A stretch of 64,000 bases of DNA from Brevibacillus aydinogluensis. GTDB taxonomy: Bacteria; Bacillota; Bacilli; Brevibacillales; Brevibacillaceae. A program made the position numbers and the translations under genes. Positions within the stretch are counted from its first letter, which is position 1, and every line of letters starts with the position of its first letter. The stretch lies in the NCBI RefSeq assembly GCF_031954365.1, contig NZ_JAUSVZ010000020.1. The stretch is one strand, 5' to 3'. Below the pieces are notes generated by a model. The model had not been told where the DNA came from. It searched no databases and was given only the letters and a program-made list of their open reading frames with translations. Below are positions 1 through 8,561 of this stretch, in pieces.

Positions 1-74
1 AACGCTGGCAAGGTTTTTTTACTTTCTATGGCATGCTCATCAATTGGGCATTTTCACATTTCCGAATTCGGCAC

Positions 75-590
75 ATTTAGTTTGCCAAATACACCGTACC
101 CCGATATCTCAGTGTGAAAAGCAATCTATATAGATAATTTCAATGTACTCGGAAGATCGTGCTATGCTTTCCTCTCACTCTTTAATTATCTGGTCTCCGG
201 AATGAGTTAACCCATTTATGTCTTGTAGATACTCTCCATTATGGCATTGTCGTACGGTCTCCTAAACTGGACAAGCTTAGTATCCCACTGTGTTGGCGAT
301 GGCCCTTTGTTAACTACGGCTTGTGAATTAAGATCCCCTGAGCTGCGTGTACAATAAGTTCTCCCCAATACGTGTTCATCATCTTGGCTGCAAATATCAA
401 GTTTTCCAGATTGCTCACAATGATGACCCCATTTTTCCAACTGCGTTTCTAATAGGTAGAAGCAGCTAAGCACATTCTCTACATCATCAGAGTCACAAAC
501 CGTTTTTGGACAACTGCAAGGATTTCCTTCTGATAATCTACATCCCCACAGCCATTATGAAGGTTTTGTCGTACTTTTTCCTAACAACTC
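75..590 (-). pseudogene. Decayed IS3-family transposase remnant
   Basis: Read on the minus strand, the segment near 538-585 gives VRKKYDKTFIMAVGM, the usual N-terminus of an IS3-family OrfA. The frame then breaks at stops. Near 216-255 the strand reads PYDNAIMESIYKT, the hallmark of the OrfB integrase core around its third catalytic residue (the E of N-A-x-x-E-S). Downstream, interrupted by stops and frame changes, come YIEIIY and similar pieces of the OrfB C-terminus. The middle of OrfB, with the first two catalytic Asp residues, appears to be deleted. It is a dead element; its exact ends and inverted repeats were not identified. It sits directly upstream of the defence genes. Confidence 0.7.
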
Positions 591-684
591 CTATCCCAGA
601 TTTGTGCTTACTTAATAGTAGCATCTATTCAACAAGATAGGCTATTTATCCTAAGGATATATACCTAATCGTCAAATATTGGGT

Positions 685-690
685 TATAAT
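685..690 (+). promoter_or_regulatory. Possible -10 element for the hamAB operon
   Basis: TATAAT lies 51 bases before the chosen hamA start, in AT-rich DNA at the edge of the IS remnant. No convincing -35 hexamer is seen at 16-18 bases upstream, so this is a weak call. Confidence 0.3.
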
Positions 691-741
691 GGAAGGAAAG
701 TTTGGTGCATCGAACCTTTACTACTAGGGGGGTTGATTGTG

Positions 742-1542
742 ATGGATGGGATTAAATATTTAAGGTGCCAAACGACTCATTCACATATACTAAAAGTGGA
801 ATTTATCTCTGATGAACTAAAAACAAAAATTAAAGAGTGGTTAGTTAGAATATGTTACGGGGAAATTAATGCTGAAGAAGATGGGGATTATTTTTCATAT
901 CAATCAACCTTAAAAGCATTTTTCGAGAGATTTGATAAGAAATCTGTAAAACAAAAGAAAGGCATTATCGCAGAACTATTGTCACATGTAGTAATCATCT
1001 ACTTCTTTAAATATTTTAAAACAATTTCTGTTCTATTTAATAAAGAGGATAAAAGTATGAGAAAAGGGTTCGATATCGTAGTTTATGATACGAATACAAG
1101 TCTTTTGTGGTACAGCGAAGTAAAATCAGGTGACGGTGGGTCTAATCCACAGAAAAAAAACTTAGACTTACTTACGAATGCAAAAGAGGACATCTGTGTA
1201 AGACTGAAGGATACATCGAAATCAACATGGGATAGTGCGCTTCACGATACAAACTTAACAACTTCAAAGGAAGTAAGAAATAAAATAAGGCAATTGTTAA
1301 AAAATGATTATTTAAGTATCGAAAGCAAACAAGAGTTGGAGAAAAGAGTCATACTAATTTCAGTACTTTATAAAGGTACGACTGATATAGATATTGATAC
1401 ATTAACTAGATTTCACAATGATTTATTAAATGAAAAGATATTTACTGAAACTATTATAATGACTATACAAAAAAATACATATCAAGCCATCGAACATTAC
1501 TTAAGAAGTGAATTAAAAGGAGTGAGCACTAATGTCAGATAA
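742..1542 (+). CDS. hamA: HamA-like DUF1837 nuclease (Hachiman anti-phage system)
   Basis: A 266-residue protein with the DUF1837/HamA plan. The PD-(D/E)XK-type site is visible as Asp111 in KGFDIVVYD and Glu126-x-Lys128 in WYSEVKSG, preceded by a conserved acidic helix GIIAELL around residue 75. In Hachiman systems HamA is the nuclease effector, held by the HamB helicase until infection; that role is known for the family and inferred here. The ATG at 742 follows AGGGGGG at suitable spacing; a TTG 63 bases earlier is possible but lacks a ribosome site. The gene overlaps hamB by 11 bases, implying translational coupling. The AbpA protein of AbpAB is a related alternative name. Strongly AT-rich compared with the rest of the window. 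Confidence 0.85.
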   Translation: MDGIKYLRCQTTHSHILKVEFISDELKTKIKEWLVRICYGEINAEEDGDYFSYQSTLKAFFERFDKKSVKQKKGIIAELLSHVVIIYFFKYFKTISVLFNKEDKSMRKGFDIVVYDTNTSLLWYSEVKSGDGGSNPQKKNLDLLTNAKEDICVRLKDTSKSTWDSALHDTNLTTSKEVRNKIRQLLKNDYLSIESKQELEKRVILISVLYKGTTDIDIDTLTRFHNDLLNEKIFTETIIMTIQKNTYQAIEHYLRSELKGVSTNVR

Positions 1543-4018
1543 CAAAATTACTATTAGAAAGTTTAAAAATGATCTTAAGGAGAGTAATTTTTTTGACATA
1601 TATAAAGCTCTTCTTTTAGGAAAATTAAATCTAGTTGATGATAAACGCTATTTAACTCCAACATTGTTTAAACTCGCGCTGTTATTGATGAATTTTGGAG
1701 ATCAAACAATAAAGAAATTAGGGTACCGTCTGATCCTTAGATATTCTAACATTACTAAAGACTATAAGCCTCTTTATGATATTGCCATAGCAAGTGATTA
1801 TATCCCTATATCAAAGTTTATTGAAAAATTTTTAATCTCAGACCAGAAGGATTCCTTTAATTCATTAATATTATCAGCGTACAATGAAAATTACAAAGTA
1901 AATAACATGTACTTAACAAGGGGTCAAAAAGAACTAATTTCATTTTCAATAAAAGAATTGAATGATTATGTAATTATTGCTCCTACATCATACGGAAAAT
2001 CTGATATGATGGTTAATTTGGTAAAACAAAATCAAGGTAAAAAAATATGTATAGTAGTCCCTACAAAGGCTTTACTTTCGCAAACAAAAAGGAATCTTGT
2101 TACTCGAATAGATTTAGAAGAGGCCGGAAGAATTATTATACATCCAGATATGTATAATGGTGACGAAAAATTCGTGGCAGTTTTAACACAAGAAAGGTTA
2201 TTAAGACTAATACAAAAGTATCCTGATTTTAAATTGGATATGGTTTTAATAGACGAAGCACATTCCTTGCTTGAGGACACACATAGGGCTCATCTATTAG
2301 CGTTTGTTCTTATAATATTAAAAAAGAGAAATCCATCAGTATCCAACAAATATTTCACTCCCTTCCTTATAGATCCAAGTAACATTAATATTCCTTATTT
2401 AAAAACTAATCTAATAAGTAAAAGGAGCACTGAATACTTGAAAGTTGAAAAATTTTTTTATGTATCCAAAAAGGGAAATGATACTAAAGTTTTCTTATTT
2501 GATCAATTTTTAAACGAAACTTATCTTTCATCCACTATGAATAAAATGTCCGACATAGAGTTTGTTATACAGCATTCAGGTAACAAAAATATTGTATATT
2601 TAAATAAGAGTAAAGACATCGAGGATGTAGCCAATTTAATGAGTAAACAGATTGATACTCAACTCGATGATGATGTCTTAGAACTTTGCAATAATATAGC
2701 TGATTACTTACATAAAGACTACAATTTAATCAAATATTTAAAAAAAGGTGTTTTATATCATCATGGTACAATGCCTGATTTAATTCGTCTTTATGTCGAA
2801 CATATATTCCGCGAAAAAAGGTCCATTAAATTTATCATAACAAGTTCTACTCTTCTTGAGGGAGTCAACATACCATCTGAAAAATTATTTATACTTGATA
2901 TTAAGAAAGGAAATTCTAATCTTACTCCAGCACAATTAAGAAATTTGGTCGGTAGAGTAAGTAGGTTTAAAGACGTGTTTGACGAAAAATATGGTAGTAT
3001 AGAATTGTTAGAACCAGAAATATATATTGTAGATGGAGATTATGTTAGAAACAAAAATATATACTCATTCATAAGTAAATCACTCTACGAAGGAAGAGAT
3101 ATAAAGGATTCTAAAGATAATATCATGCTTAAAACTGAAGATGAAATTAAAAAACTAACAACTGAAGAAAAAGAATCCTTTATAAAAACGATTCAGACAC
3201 TTGAAAACATTGAACCACGGACTATAGATACTGTAGACGTTAAATATGTGGAATCTTTAATAGGACGTTCATGCTTTTTAAATAATATTGTGGAATTTGA
3301 TGTTATTGAAAATGAGCAGACATTACAAAAAAACTTATCTAAAGTGCAATTAAATGCACCTATCTCAGATACCGATCAACTAATAAAAACCATAGATAAA
3401 GTATTTCTTACCGATATTACTTTCAAAAAAAAACATGACGCACTTATTCGACTCAAGCATGAAAAAACCCAAAGATTTTATTCAATGATGCTGTCATGGA
3501 GAATGAAAGGATCTTCCTATAAAAAATTAATTAGTAATTTTGTTGGGTATTGGAACACTCTTTCTGGAGATGATGCAAAAATTTATGTAGGAAAATGGGG
3601 AGAAATAAAGTGGTCACCAGACGATTTGTTTAATCTATATGTTGATATTAGTACCAAGAGTAGTGAACAAAAAATCAATCTAGCAATTTTGAGAATTAAA
3701 GAAGAGCAAGATTTTATTGACAATCACTTAATGAAGTTTATCGAAATTTTAAATGATCTGGGTATGTTAGATAAAGAGTTTTACGAAATGATTAAGTACG
3801 GAAGTAGTAATCCTAAAATGATATGTTTATTAAAAAATGGCTTTTCTATAGAACTTGCCAGGTTTATAATTGAGAAATCACCAAATGAATTAGTGGAGAT
3901 AGATGTTAATAATGATAAAGTTAAGATCGATCCAAAACTAATAAACTTTATGATTGATTCAAAGGTAAACGATATTTTAGTCTTTGAACTAAAATACCAT
4001 GTTAAGGTTCAAGTATAA
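1532..4018 (+). CDS. hamB: HamB-like superfamily 2 helicase (Hachiman anti-phage system)
   Basis: An 828-residue DExH helicase. Walker A is APTSYGKS (about residues 149-156), motif II is LIDEAH (about 237-242), motif III/IV elements follow, and motif VI is NLVGRVSRF (about 471-479). HHGTMP and TSSTLLEGVN precede motif VI, as in Ski2-like/DEAD helicases of defence systems. A long C-terminal part without recognisable motifs follows. AAAGGAGTG stands 9 bases before the ATG and overlaps the end of hamA. In known Hachiman systems HamB senses damaged or phage DNA and controls HamA. The pair HamA-DUF1837 plus HamB of this size and order is diagnostic. Confidence 0.85.
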   Translation: MSDNKITIRKFKNDLKESNFFDIYKALLLGKLNLVDDKRYLTPTLFKLALLLMNFGDQTIKKLGYRLILRYSNITKDYKPLYDIAIASDYIPISKFIEKFLISDQKDSFNSLILSAYNENYKVNNMYLTRGQKELISFSIKELNDYVIIAPTSYGKSDMMVNLVKQNQGKKICIVVPTKALLSQTKRNLVTRIDLEEAGRIIIHPDMYNGDEKFVAVLTQERLLRLIQKYPDFKLDMVLIDEAHSLLEDTHRAHLLAFVLIILKKRNPSVSNKYFTPFLIDPSNINIPYLKTNLISKRSTEYLKVEKFFYVSKKGNDTKVFLFDQFLNETYLSSTMNKMSDIEFVIQHSGNKNIVYLNKSKDIEDVANLMSKQIDTQLDDDVLELCNNIADYLHKDYNLIKYLKKGVLYHHGTMPDLIRLYVEHIFREKRSIKFIITSSTLLEGVNIPSEKLFILDIKKGNSNLTPAQLRNLVGRVSRFKDVFDEKYGSIELLEPEIYIVDGDYVRNKNIYSFISKSLYEGRDIKDSKDNIMLKTEDEIKKLTTEEKESFIKTIQTLENIEPRTIDTVDVKYVESLIGRSCFLNNIVEFDVIENEQTLQKNLSKVQLNAPISDTDQLIKTIDKVFLTDITFKKKHDALIRLKHEKTQRFYSMMLSWRMKGSSYKKLISNFVGYWNTLSGDDAKIYVGKWGEIKWSPDDLFNLYVDISTKSSEQKINLAILRIKEEQDFIDNHLMKFIEILNDLGMLDKEFYEMIKYGSSNPKMICLLKNGFSIELARFIIEKSPNELVEIDVNNDKVKIDPKLINFMIDSKVNDILVFELKYHVKVQV

Positions 4019-4059
4019 CTATGTAAAAAGTTTTGTGGAAATACTAATTGCCTCAGAAT

Positions 4060-4081
4060 GCCCCACCCAAAGCGGTGGGGC
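4060..4081. repeat. Perfect GC-rich palindrome after hamB
   Basis: GCCCCACC and GGTGGGGC form an 8-bp perfect stem with loop CAAAGC, 42 bases after the hamB stop. No T-run follows, so it is a poor intrinsic terminator. It marks the border between the AT-rich island and GC-richer DNA and resembles the subterminal hairpins of IS200/IS605-type elements; no transposase or TnpB is present nearby. Confidence 0.5.
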
Positions 4082-4162
4082 TAAAATATCACTGCCTCCC
4101 TCTCCATCTATCTACTCCAGTTCTCTACATCGGAAAGGTGCTGTCAGCCGGATTAAACATTG

Positions 4163-4558
4163 CTATACTCTGGCAGCCCATATTTCGATTTCAATTTTAA
4201 TTTCAGGCAAGCCCAGTGCAGTAATATAGCCAACGGTCATCGCAGGATAGTCATTTCCGAATAACTTGTCCCACTCGGCGTAGAAGAAATCCCAATCAAG
4301 TTTTTCCGTGGCCCAGATATTCACTTTAATAATATGTTCGCTTGTCAAGTTTTCCGATTCCAGAATTGCCTTGATATTGGCGAATGTATGAACCACCTGC
4401 TCATTCAAAGCCGCTGGTATCTCCCCTTGAGGGGTTACGCCGATTTGTCCTGATGCCACAAACAGCTCGGCACCTCTCGGGATTTTGGTGATGTGCGTGT
4501 ACTTCCCAACTGGCGCCGGGACAGTTGCGGGATTGGTTCTGGTAATTTTTCCGCTCAT
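4163..4558 (-). CDS. RidA/YjgF family protein
   Basis: A 131-residue protein with the chorismate-mutase-like RidA fold signature (LFVASGQIG near residue 33, VVHTFANIKAILE, VKVNIW, EIEIWA at the end). Archetypal RidA enzymes hydrolyse reactive enamines and imines using a conserved Arg before the last strand. Here that position reads YPAMTVGYI with no Arg, so it belongs to a divergent Rid subgroup and imine deaminase activity is doubtful. The start has a GAGGTG ribosome site. It is divergent from the serpin gene. Confidence 0.85.
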   Translation of the reverse strand: MSGKITRTNPATVPAPVGKYTHITKIPRGAELFVASGQIGVTPQGEIPAALNEQVVHTFANIKAILESENLTSEHIIKVNIWATEKLDWDFFYAEWDKLFGNDYPAMTVGYITALGLPEIKIEIEIWAARV

Positions 4559-4792
4559 TACAGCAACACCTCGTCATGTTGGATTGTTTACCGTGATGAC
4601 ACGCATGTTCGCGATCTCTATTTTGAGTGCGGACACTCCCTTTCTCTTAAAAAGTAAGTTTTCTACAGTATACATAAATCATGGGGTATAATAAACAATC
4701 ATCTGCCAAAAAATGCTATATTTTCAAACCTTACACCGCTGTCGGCATTCATGGAAAGACGGCAATGAAAAAAGAAAGGAGTGGTACTGTGC

Positions 4793-6106
4793 ATGAAAAA
4801 AAGAAAACCCGCCTGGTATAAATGGGCGGCTTTCACGGTTTGTGCCGTATTGTTAGCGGGCATTAGTCTTTTGGCTCCCAAACCAGGCAGTGAACAGCCC
4901 CGTACAGGCGCCATTTTGGATGTCGTTTATCCCAAGGCTTATGCCTTTGACGACCATGACACATGGAGTGAGGTTCGCGAGCAAAATCCTGTTGCGGATG
5001 ATTTTATTGAGGCCATCAACGAATTCTCGTATAAGACTAGCCCCCATATCCTGAATAACGGCGGCAAAAACGTAAATTACTCCCCCCTCTCGCTCTACTT
5101 TGCGCTGTCGCTTGCCGCATCCGGTGCTAAGAACGAGACACAGGCACAATTGCTTCATGTATTGGGTGTTTCCGATCCGGCATTTCTTTTGGAACAGTCA
5201 GGAAATTTATACCGCACGCTTTACAGGGACAATGACATTGGCAAGCTGAAAATCGCCAATTCCATCTGGATGAATCAAGAGCACGATGGGAACCCGGTTC
5301 AATTCAAACATGACTTTGTAAAACACGCAGCAGAACATTTCTATGCAAGTTCCCACATTGTCGACTTTGCCAAGGAAGAAGCCGGAAAAGCGATGGCTGC
5401 CTGGATATCAGCCAATACGAACGGTACACTGTCTCCCAGGCTGGAAACGAGTGCGGATCAAATCCTGTCAATCCTGAATACCGTATACTTCTATGACGAA
5501 TGGGTTGATCAATTTGATAATGAGAAAACAGCCGTGGATGTGTTCCACCTCGCAGATGGTCATGATGTACACGTCGAGTTTATGAATCAGACGTTTGGGA
5601 CCGGAAGCTATGCAAAAGGAAAGGGGTTTACTCGCGCCGGCCTGGGGCTCAAAAATGGGGGACAAATGGTATTTATCCTGCCGGATCGCGGGGTATCCCC
5701 TTACGAGCTGCTTTCATCCCCCGAGCAAATGCGGAAGGCGTTTGAAGAAGGCGAGGACAGCCATGGGCAAATCGTCTGGAAAATCCCCAAATTCAGCTTT
5801 CAGTCAAACCTTGACCTGGCCAACGTTCTCAAAAAACTTGGCGTGATTTCAGCCTTCACACCCAGGGCAGACTTTAGCGGTATTACCGATTACACAGCAT
5901 TTTTTTCCAGAGTCCTTCAAGGAACACATATCGCGATTGACGAAAACGGCGTGGAAGCGTCCGCCTATACGCTGATCGCCTATGCCGGTTCCAGGCCGCC
6001 GGAAAGCCGGGCAGAAATGATTCTTGACCTGCCCTTTATCTACGGGATTACGGCGCCAAACGGCAGCCTGCTGTTTGTGGGGATATGCGAAAATCCTGCT
6101 GAATAA
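4793..6106 (+). CDS. Serpin-family serine protease inhibitor, secreted or membrane-anchored
   Basis: A 437-residue protein. A basic N-terminus and a hydrophobic stretch (about residues 8-30) form a signal or anchor. The rest is a full serpin domain: NDIGKLKIANSIWM, LNTVYFYDEW, and the C-terminal LPFIYGI...LLFVGICENP. The reactive-centre hinge reads ENGVEASAYT, close to the canonical E-E-G-T-E-A-A-A, so an inhibitory, loop-inserting serpin is likely; P1 falls around the Ser-Arg of AGSRPP. Length is normal for the family. The ATG at 4793 is preferred to GTG at 4781 because AAGGAG directly abuts the latter. A TATAAT at 4687-4692 may belong to its promoter. Confidence 0.88.
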   Translation: MKKRKPAWYKWAAFTVCAVLLAGISLLAPKPGSEQPRTGAILDVVYPKAYAFDDHDTWSEVREQNPVADDFIEAINEFSYKTSPHILNNGGKNVNYSPLSLYFALSLAASGAKNETQAQLLHVLGVSDPAFLLEQSGNLYRTLYRDNDIGKLKIANSIWMNQEHDGNPVQFKHDFVKHAAEHFYASSHIVDFAKEEAGKAMAAWISANTNGTLSPRLETSADQILSILNTVYFYDEWVDQFDNEKTAVDVFHLADGHDVHVEFMNQTFGTGSYAKGKGFTRAGLGLKNGGQMVFILPDRGVSPYELLSSPEQMRKAFEEGEDSHGQIVWKIPKFSFQSNLDLANVLKKLGVISAFTPRADFSGITDYTAFFSRVLQGTHIAIDENGVEASAYTLIAYAGSRPPESRAEMILDLPFIYGITAPNGSLLFVGICENPAE

Positions 6107-6220
6107 CAGCGATTCATTTGCTCCTTTCGAGCTGCGTGGAACGTGTGGCACTGTATGGATTTGTCTGTTTGAAGCCAGATTGTTAAGATAGTACCAACGT
6201 CATAATCAGGAGGCTGCCAG

Positions 6221-6607
6221 ATGTTGAACATCATTATTACGAGTGTATTGGTTGACGATCAAGAGAAGGCATTGCAGTTTTATACAGAAACACTGGGGTT
6301 TGTCAAAAAGCAGGACGTTCCCATGGGGAAATTCAGGTGGATCACGCTTGTTTCTCCCGATCAGCAAGACGGTACCGAGCTGTTGCTCGAGCCAAATGAC
6401 CATCCTGCCGCCAAAGCGTATCAGCAGAAGATCTATGCCGATGGCATCCCCGCAACCATGTTTGGCGTTGCAGATATTCAGAAAGAATACAATCGATTGG
6501 TGGAACAGGGCGTGAAGTTTACGAAGGAGCCGACCAAAGTCGGTGACGTCACAATCGCCGTCTTCGACGATACATGCGGCAACCTTATTCAACTGGTACA
6601 GAAGTAA
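6221..6607 (+). CDS. VOC superfamily (glyoxalase/bleomycin-resistance-like) protein
   Basis: A 128-residue protein of two beta-alpha-beta-beta-beta modules: VLVDDQEKALQFYTETLGF at the start, ELLLEP closing the first module, MFGVADIQKEYNRLVEQGV starting the second and DDTCGNLIQLVQ at the end. Such proteins act as metal-dependent lyases, dioxygenases or drug-binding proteins; the substrate cannot be read from sequence. AGGAGG precedes the ATG. It appears to be monocistronic. Confidence 0.85.
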   Translation: MLNIIITSVLVDDQEKALQFYTETLGFVKKQDVPMGKFRWITLVSPDQQDGTELLLEPNDHPAAKAYQQKIYADGIPATMFGVADIQKEYNRLVEQGVKFTKEPTKVGDVTIAVFDDTCGNLIQLVQK

Positions 6608-6661
6608 CTGTGTTAAACGAACGGGCCGCACCATCGCTGGAGTGGCTTTCACTAGACTCTG

Positions 6662-6826
6662 TGTTTTACCAACTACCAGATGAAAGTCGCGATCGTCGGT
6701 GATTTCAGCAACTACCAAAGCAACAGCCTGAACGCCTTCATGTACGAATCCAATCAGGGAAATATGGTCTTATTCAAGGAGACCGAATCCGACGCCCTAG
6801 AGGCACTTCACCAGATATCAGCGTGA
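6662..6826 (+). pseudogene. C-terminal fragment of a DUF4180-type gene
   Basis: In frame from about 6662 to the stop at 6826 the DNA reads FTNYQMKVAIVGDFSNY, then NAFMYESNQGN and a short tail, matching the end of DUF4180 proteins as I recall them. A stop codon lies just upstream at 6653-6655 and there is no ribosome site before the internal ATG at 6680. The N-terminal half is missing, so this is read as a gene relic. Confidence 0.55.
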
Positions 6827-6911
6827 AAGCCAAAAAGTGGGAGAAAGAATATATTGAAGTGGAAAAAGCCGGTTTGAAAGTGAATGTGAAACAGAATGCA
6901 GAACCACGAAC

Positions 6912-6943
6912 GGGAGCATGTGCAACACAGGCTCCCATTTTTT
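6912..6943 (+). terminator. Intrinsic terminator-like hairpin
   Basis: GGGAGC pairs with GCTCCC across a 13-base loop and is followed by ATTTTTTC. Confidence 0.5.
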
Positions 6944-6972
6944 CGTGTAAAGCAGGGGGGCCCGCATGGCCA

Positions 6973-7010
6973 GACGCAAAAAAAGGGCCTAATAGCCCCT
7001 TTTTTGCGTC
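6973..7010. terminator. Bidirectional terminator downstream of mqnD
   Basis: A long hairpin in which GACGCAAAAAA pairs with TTTTTTGCGTC around an inner GGG/CCC stem. It ends 20 bases before the mqnD stop and supplies a T-run on both strands. Confidence 0.8.
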
Positions 7011-7029
7011 TCATGATTCACCGGCCGTG

Positions 7030-7860
7030 TCAGCGCAGCTTGGCCGGGTCCACCTCCGGCACAAGACCTTCCGCCGCTGCCCGCGTGAGCAGAGCGGTGA
7101 CCGCCTCATACCCTTCTTCGCCCAGGTCGGCGGTAAACTCGTTTACGTACAGGTTGATGTGCGCTTTCGCCACATCGGGGTCCATCTCTTGCGCGTGGTG
7201 CAGCACGTACTCACGCGACGCTTCCGGGTGAGCCCATGCGTATTCGACTGACGCGCGGATCCAGCCGGCGATGGCCTTTTGATCGAGCGAACGGCGAGCG
7301 ATGATCGCCCCCAGCGGAATCGGCAGGCCGGTATCTTCTTCCCACCAGCTTCCCATGTCGGCCAATAGGCTGAGTCCGTACGAGGGGTACGTAAAACGCG
7401 CCTCGTGGATGACCAATCCGGCGTCGATCAAGCCGTCACGCACCGCCGGCATGATTTCGTGAAAGGGCATCACTACGATCTCGCCAACACCTCCCGGCAC
7501 GTTGCGGGCGGCCCACAGGCGGAACAGGAGGTAGGCGGTTGAGCGTTCGCTGGGGACCGCCACGCGACGACCGGACAGCACCCCCGGATCGTTGCTGCCA
7601 GTCTTGGTCAGCACCAGCGGTCCGCACCCCCGGCCCAACGCCCCTCCGCACGGGAGCAGCGCGTACTCGTTGAGCACCCACGGCAGGGCTGCATACGAAA
7701 TCTTGAGTACGTCCGGCCCGTTGGGTGCCGCTGCCAGGCCGTTGGTAATGTCGATGTCGGCGTATGTGACATCCAGCTTGGGTGCGCCGGGGATCAGGCC
7801 GTGCACCCAGGCGTGGAATACAAACGTGTCGTTGGGACAAGGCGAAAAGGCAATTCTCAT
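7030..7860 (-). CDS. mqnD: 1,4-dihydroxy-6-naphthoate synthase (futalosine pathway)
   Basis: A 276-residue periplasmic-binding-protein-fold enzyme opening with the family signature FSPCPNDTFVFHAW. It also carries DVLKISYAALPWVL and PFHEIMPAVRDGLIDAGLVIHEARF, typical of MqnD. The enzyme splits cyclic dehypoxanthinyl futalosine to 1,4-dihydroxy-6-naphthoate, the last dedicated early step of menaquinone synthesis by the futalosine route. The start overlaps the mqnB stop by 4 bases, so the two are translationally coupled. Confidence 0.93.
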   Translation of the reverse strand: MRIAFSPCPNDTFVFHAWVHGLIPGAPKLDVTYADIDITNGLAAAPNGPDVLKISYAALPWVLNEYALLPCGGALGRGCGPLVLTKTGSNDPGVLSGRRVAVPSERSTAYLLFRLWAARNVPGGVGEIVVMPFHEIMPAVRDGLIDAGLVIHEARFTYPSYGLSLLADMGSWWEEDTGLPIPLGAIIARRSLDQKAIAGWIRASVEYAWAHPEASREYVLHHAQEMDPDVAKAHINLYVNEFTADLGEEGYEAVTALLTRAAAEGLVPEVDPAKLR

Positions 7861-8561
7861 CGTAGCACCTCCAGGAATACTGAGCTTGCTGCCTCCAATG
7901 CGTTCAGCGCCTCCGCGATGCGCCAGGAGGCACGGTCACGCGGTCCGACCGGGTTGGAAATGGCACGGACCTCCAGGACGGGGAGGCCGCATTGACGGGC
8001 GGCAACAGCCACGCCATAGCCCTCCATCGCTTCAGCAGCCGCCCCGGGCACACGCACGCCCAATGTACGAGCGGTCTCAGCGGTGCCTGTCACAGTCGTT
8101 ACCGTCAGGACGGGGCCGGTGCTGACGGGCAGCCCCGCCTCGCGCAGCGCCTCGGTCACACGGGCCGCCCACTCAGCGGGGACCTGGATGCGGGCAGAAC
8201 CGAATCCCAGCTCGTCCACGCTCAAGAAGCCGTCCGGAGTCTCCGCCCCCAGGTCTGCGGCGATAATCTCGTTCGCCACCACCAGGGAGCCCACTTCCGC
8301 CCGTCCCGTAAAACCGCCGCCGATGCCGGCAGACACGACCAGGTCGTACGGGCCAACAGCCAGGGCCCGCGCCGTACTGGCTGCCGCTGCCGCCGCGCCG
8401 ACGCCCCCTGCCAGCACGTCAAAGCGGCGGTCGCCGCGCAGTCCGCGCAAGACCACGTCTCTCTCTGCCGGAACAGCGGTCATCACGAGCACGCGCATGT
8501 CCGCTTTCCGCCGTTCGTGACCGATACCTTCGAGCGATCCCGTTTGCGGGTCCATCTTCAT
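7857..8561 (-). CDS. mqnB: Futalosine hydrolase
   Basis: A nucleoside-phosphorylase-fold hydrolase that removes hypoxanthine from futalosine. Recognisable parts are VLVMTAVPAERD, VVSAGIGGGF, FLSVDELGF, and EAMEGYGVAVAA, in which a glutamate binds the nucleoside. The ATG at 8561 has a strong GAGGAGAG site and gives 234 residues with a 21-residue leader. The internal ATG at 8498 begins the conserved core (213 residues) but has a poorer site. mqnA and mqnC are not in the window. Confidence 0.92.
   Translation of the reverse strand: MKMDPQTGSLEGIGHERRKADMRVLVMTAVPAERDVVLRGLRGDRRFDVLAGGVGAAAAAASTARALAVGPYDLVVSAGIGGGFTGRAEVGSLVVANEIIAADLGAETPDGFLSVDELGFGSARIQVPAEWAARVTEALREAGLPVSTGPVLTVTTVTGTAETARTLGVRVPGAAAEAMEGYGVAVAARQCGLPVLEVRAISNPVGPRDRASWRIAEALNALEAASSVFLEVLR

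Noticed and set aside
6823..7251. 142-codon frame starting GTG after the DUF4180 relic
   Set aside because: It runs through two terminators and into the antisense of mqnD; only the first 30 codons look protein-like.
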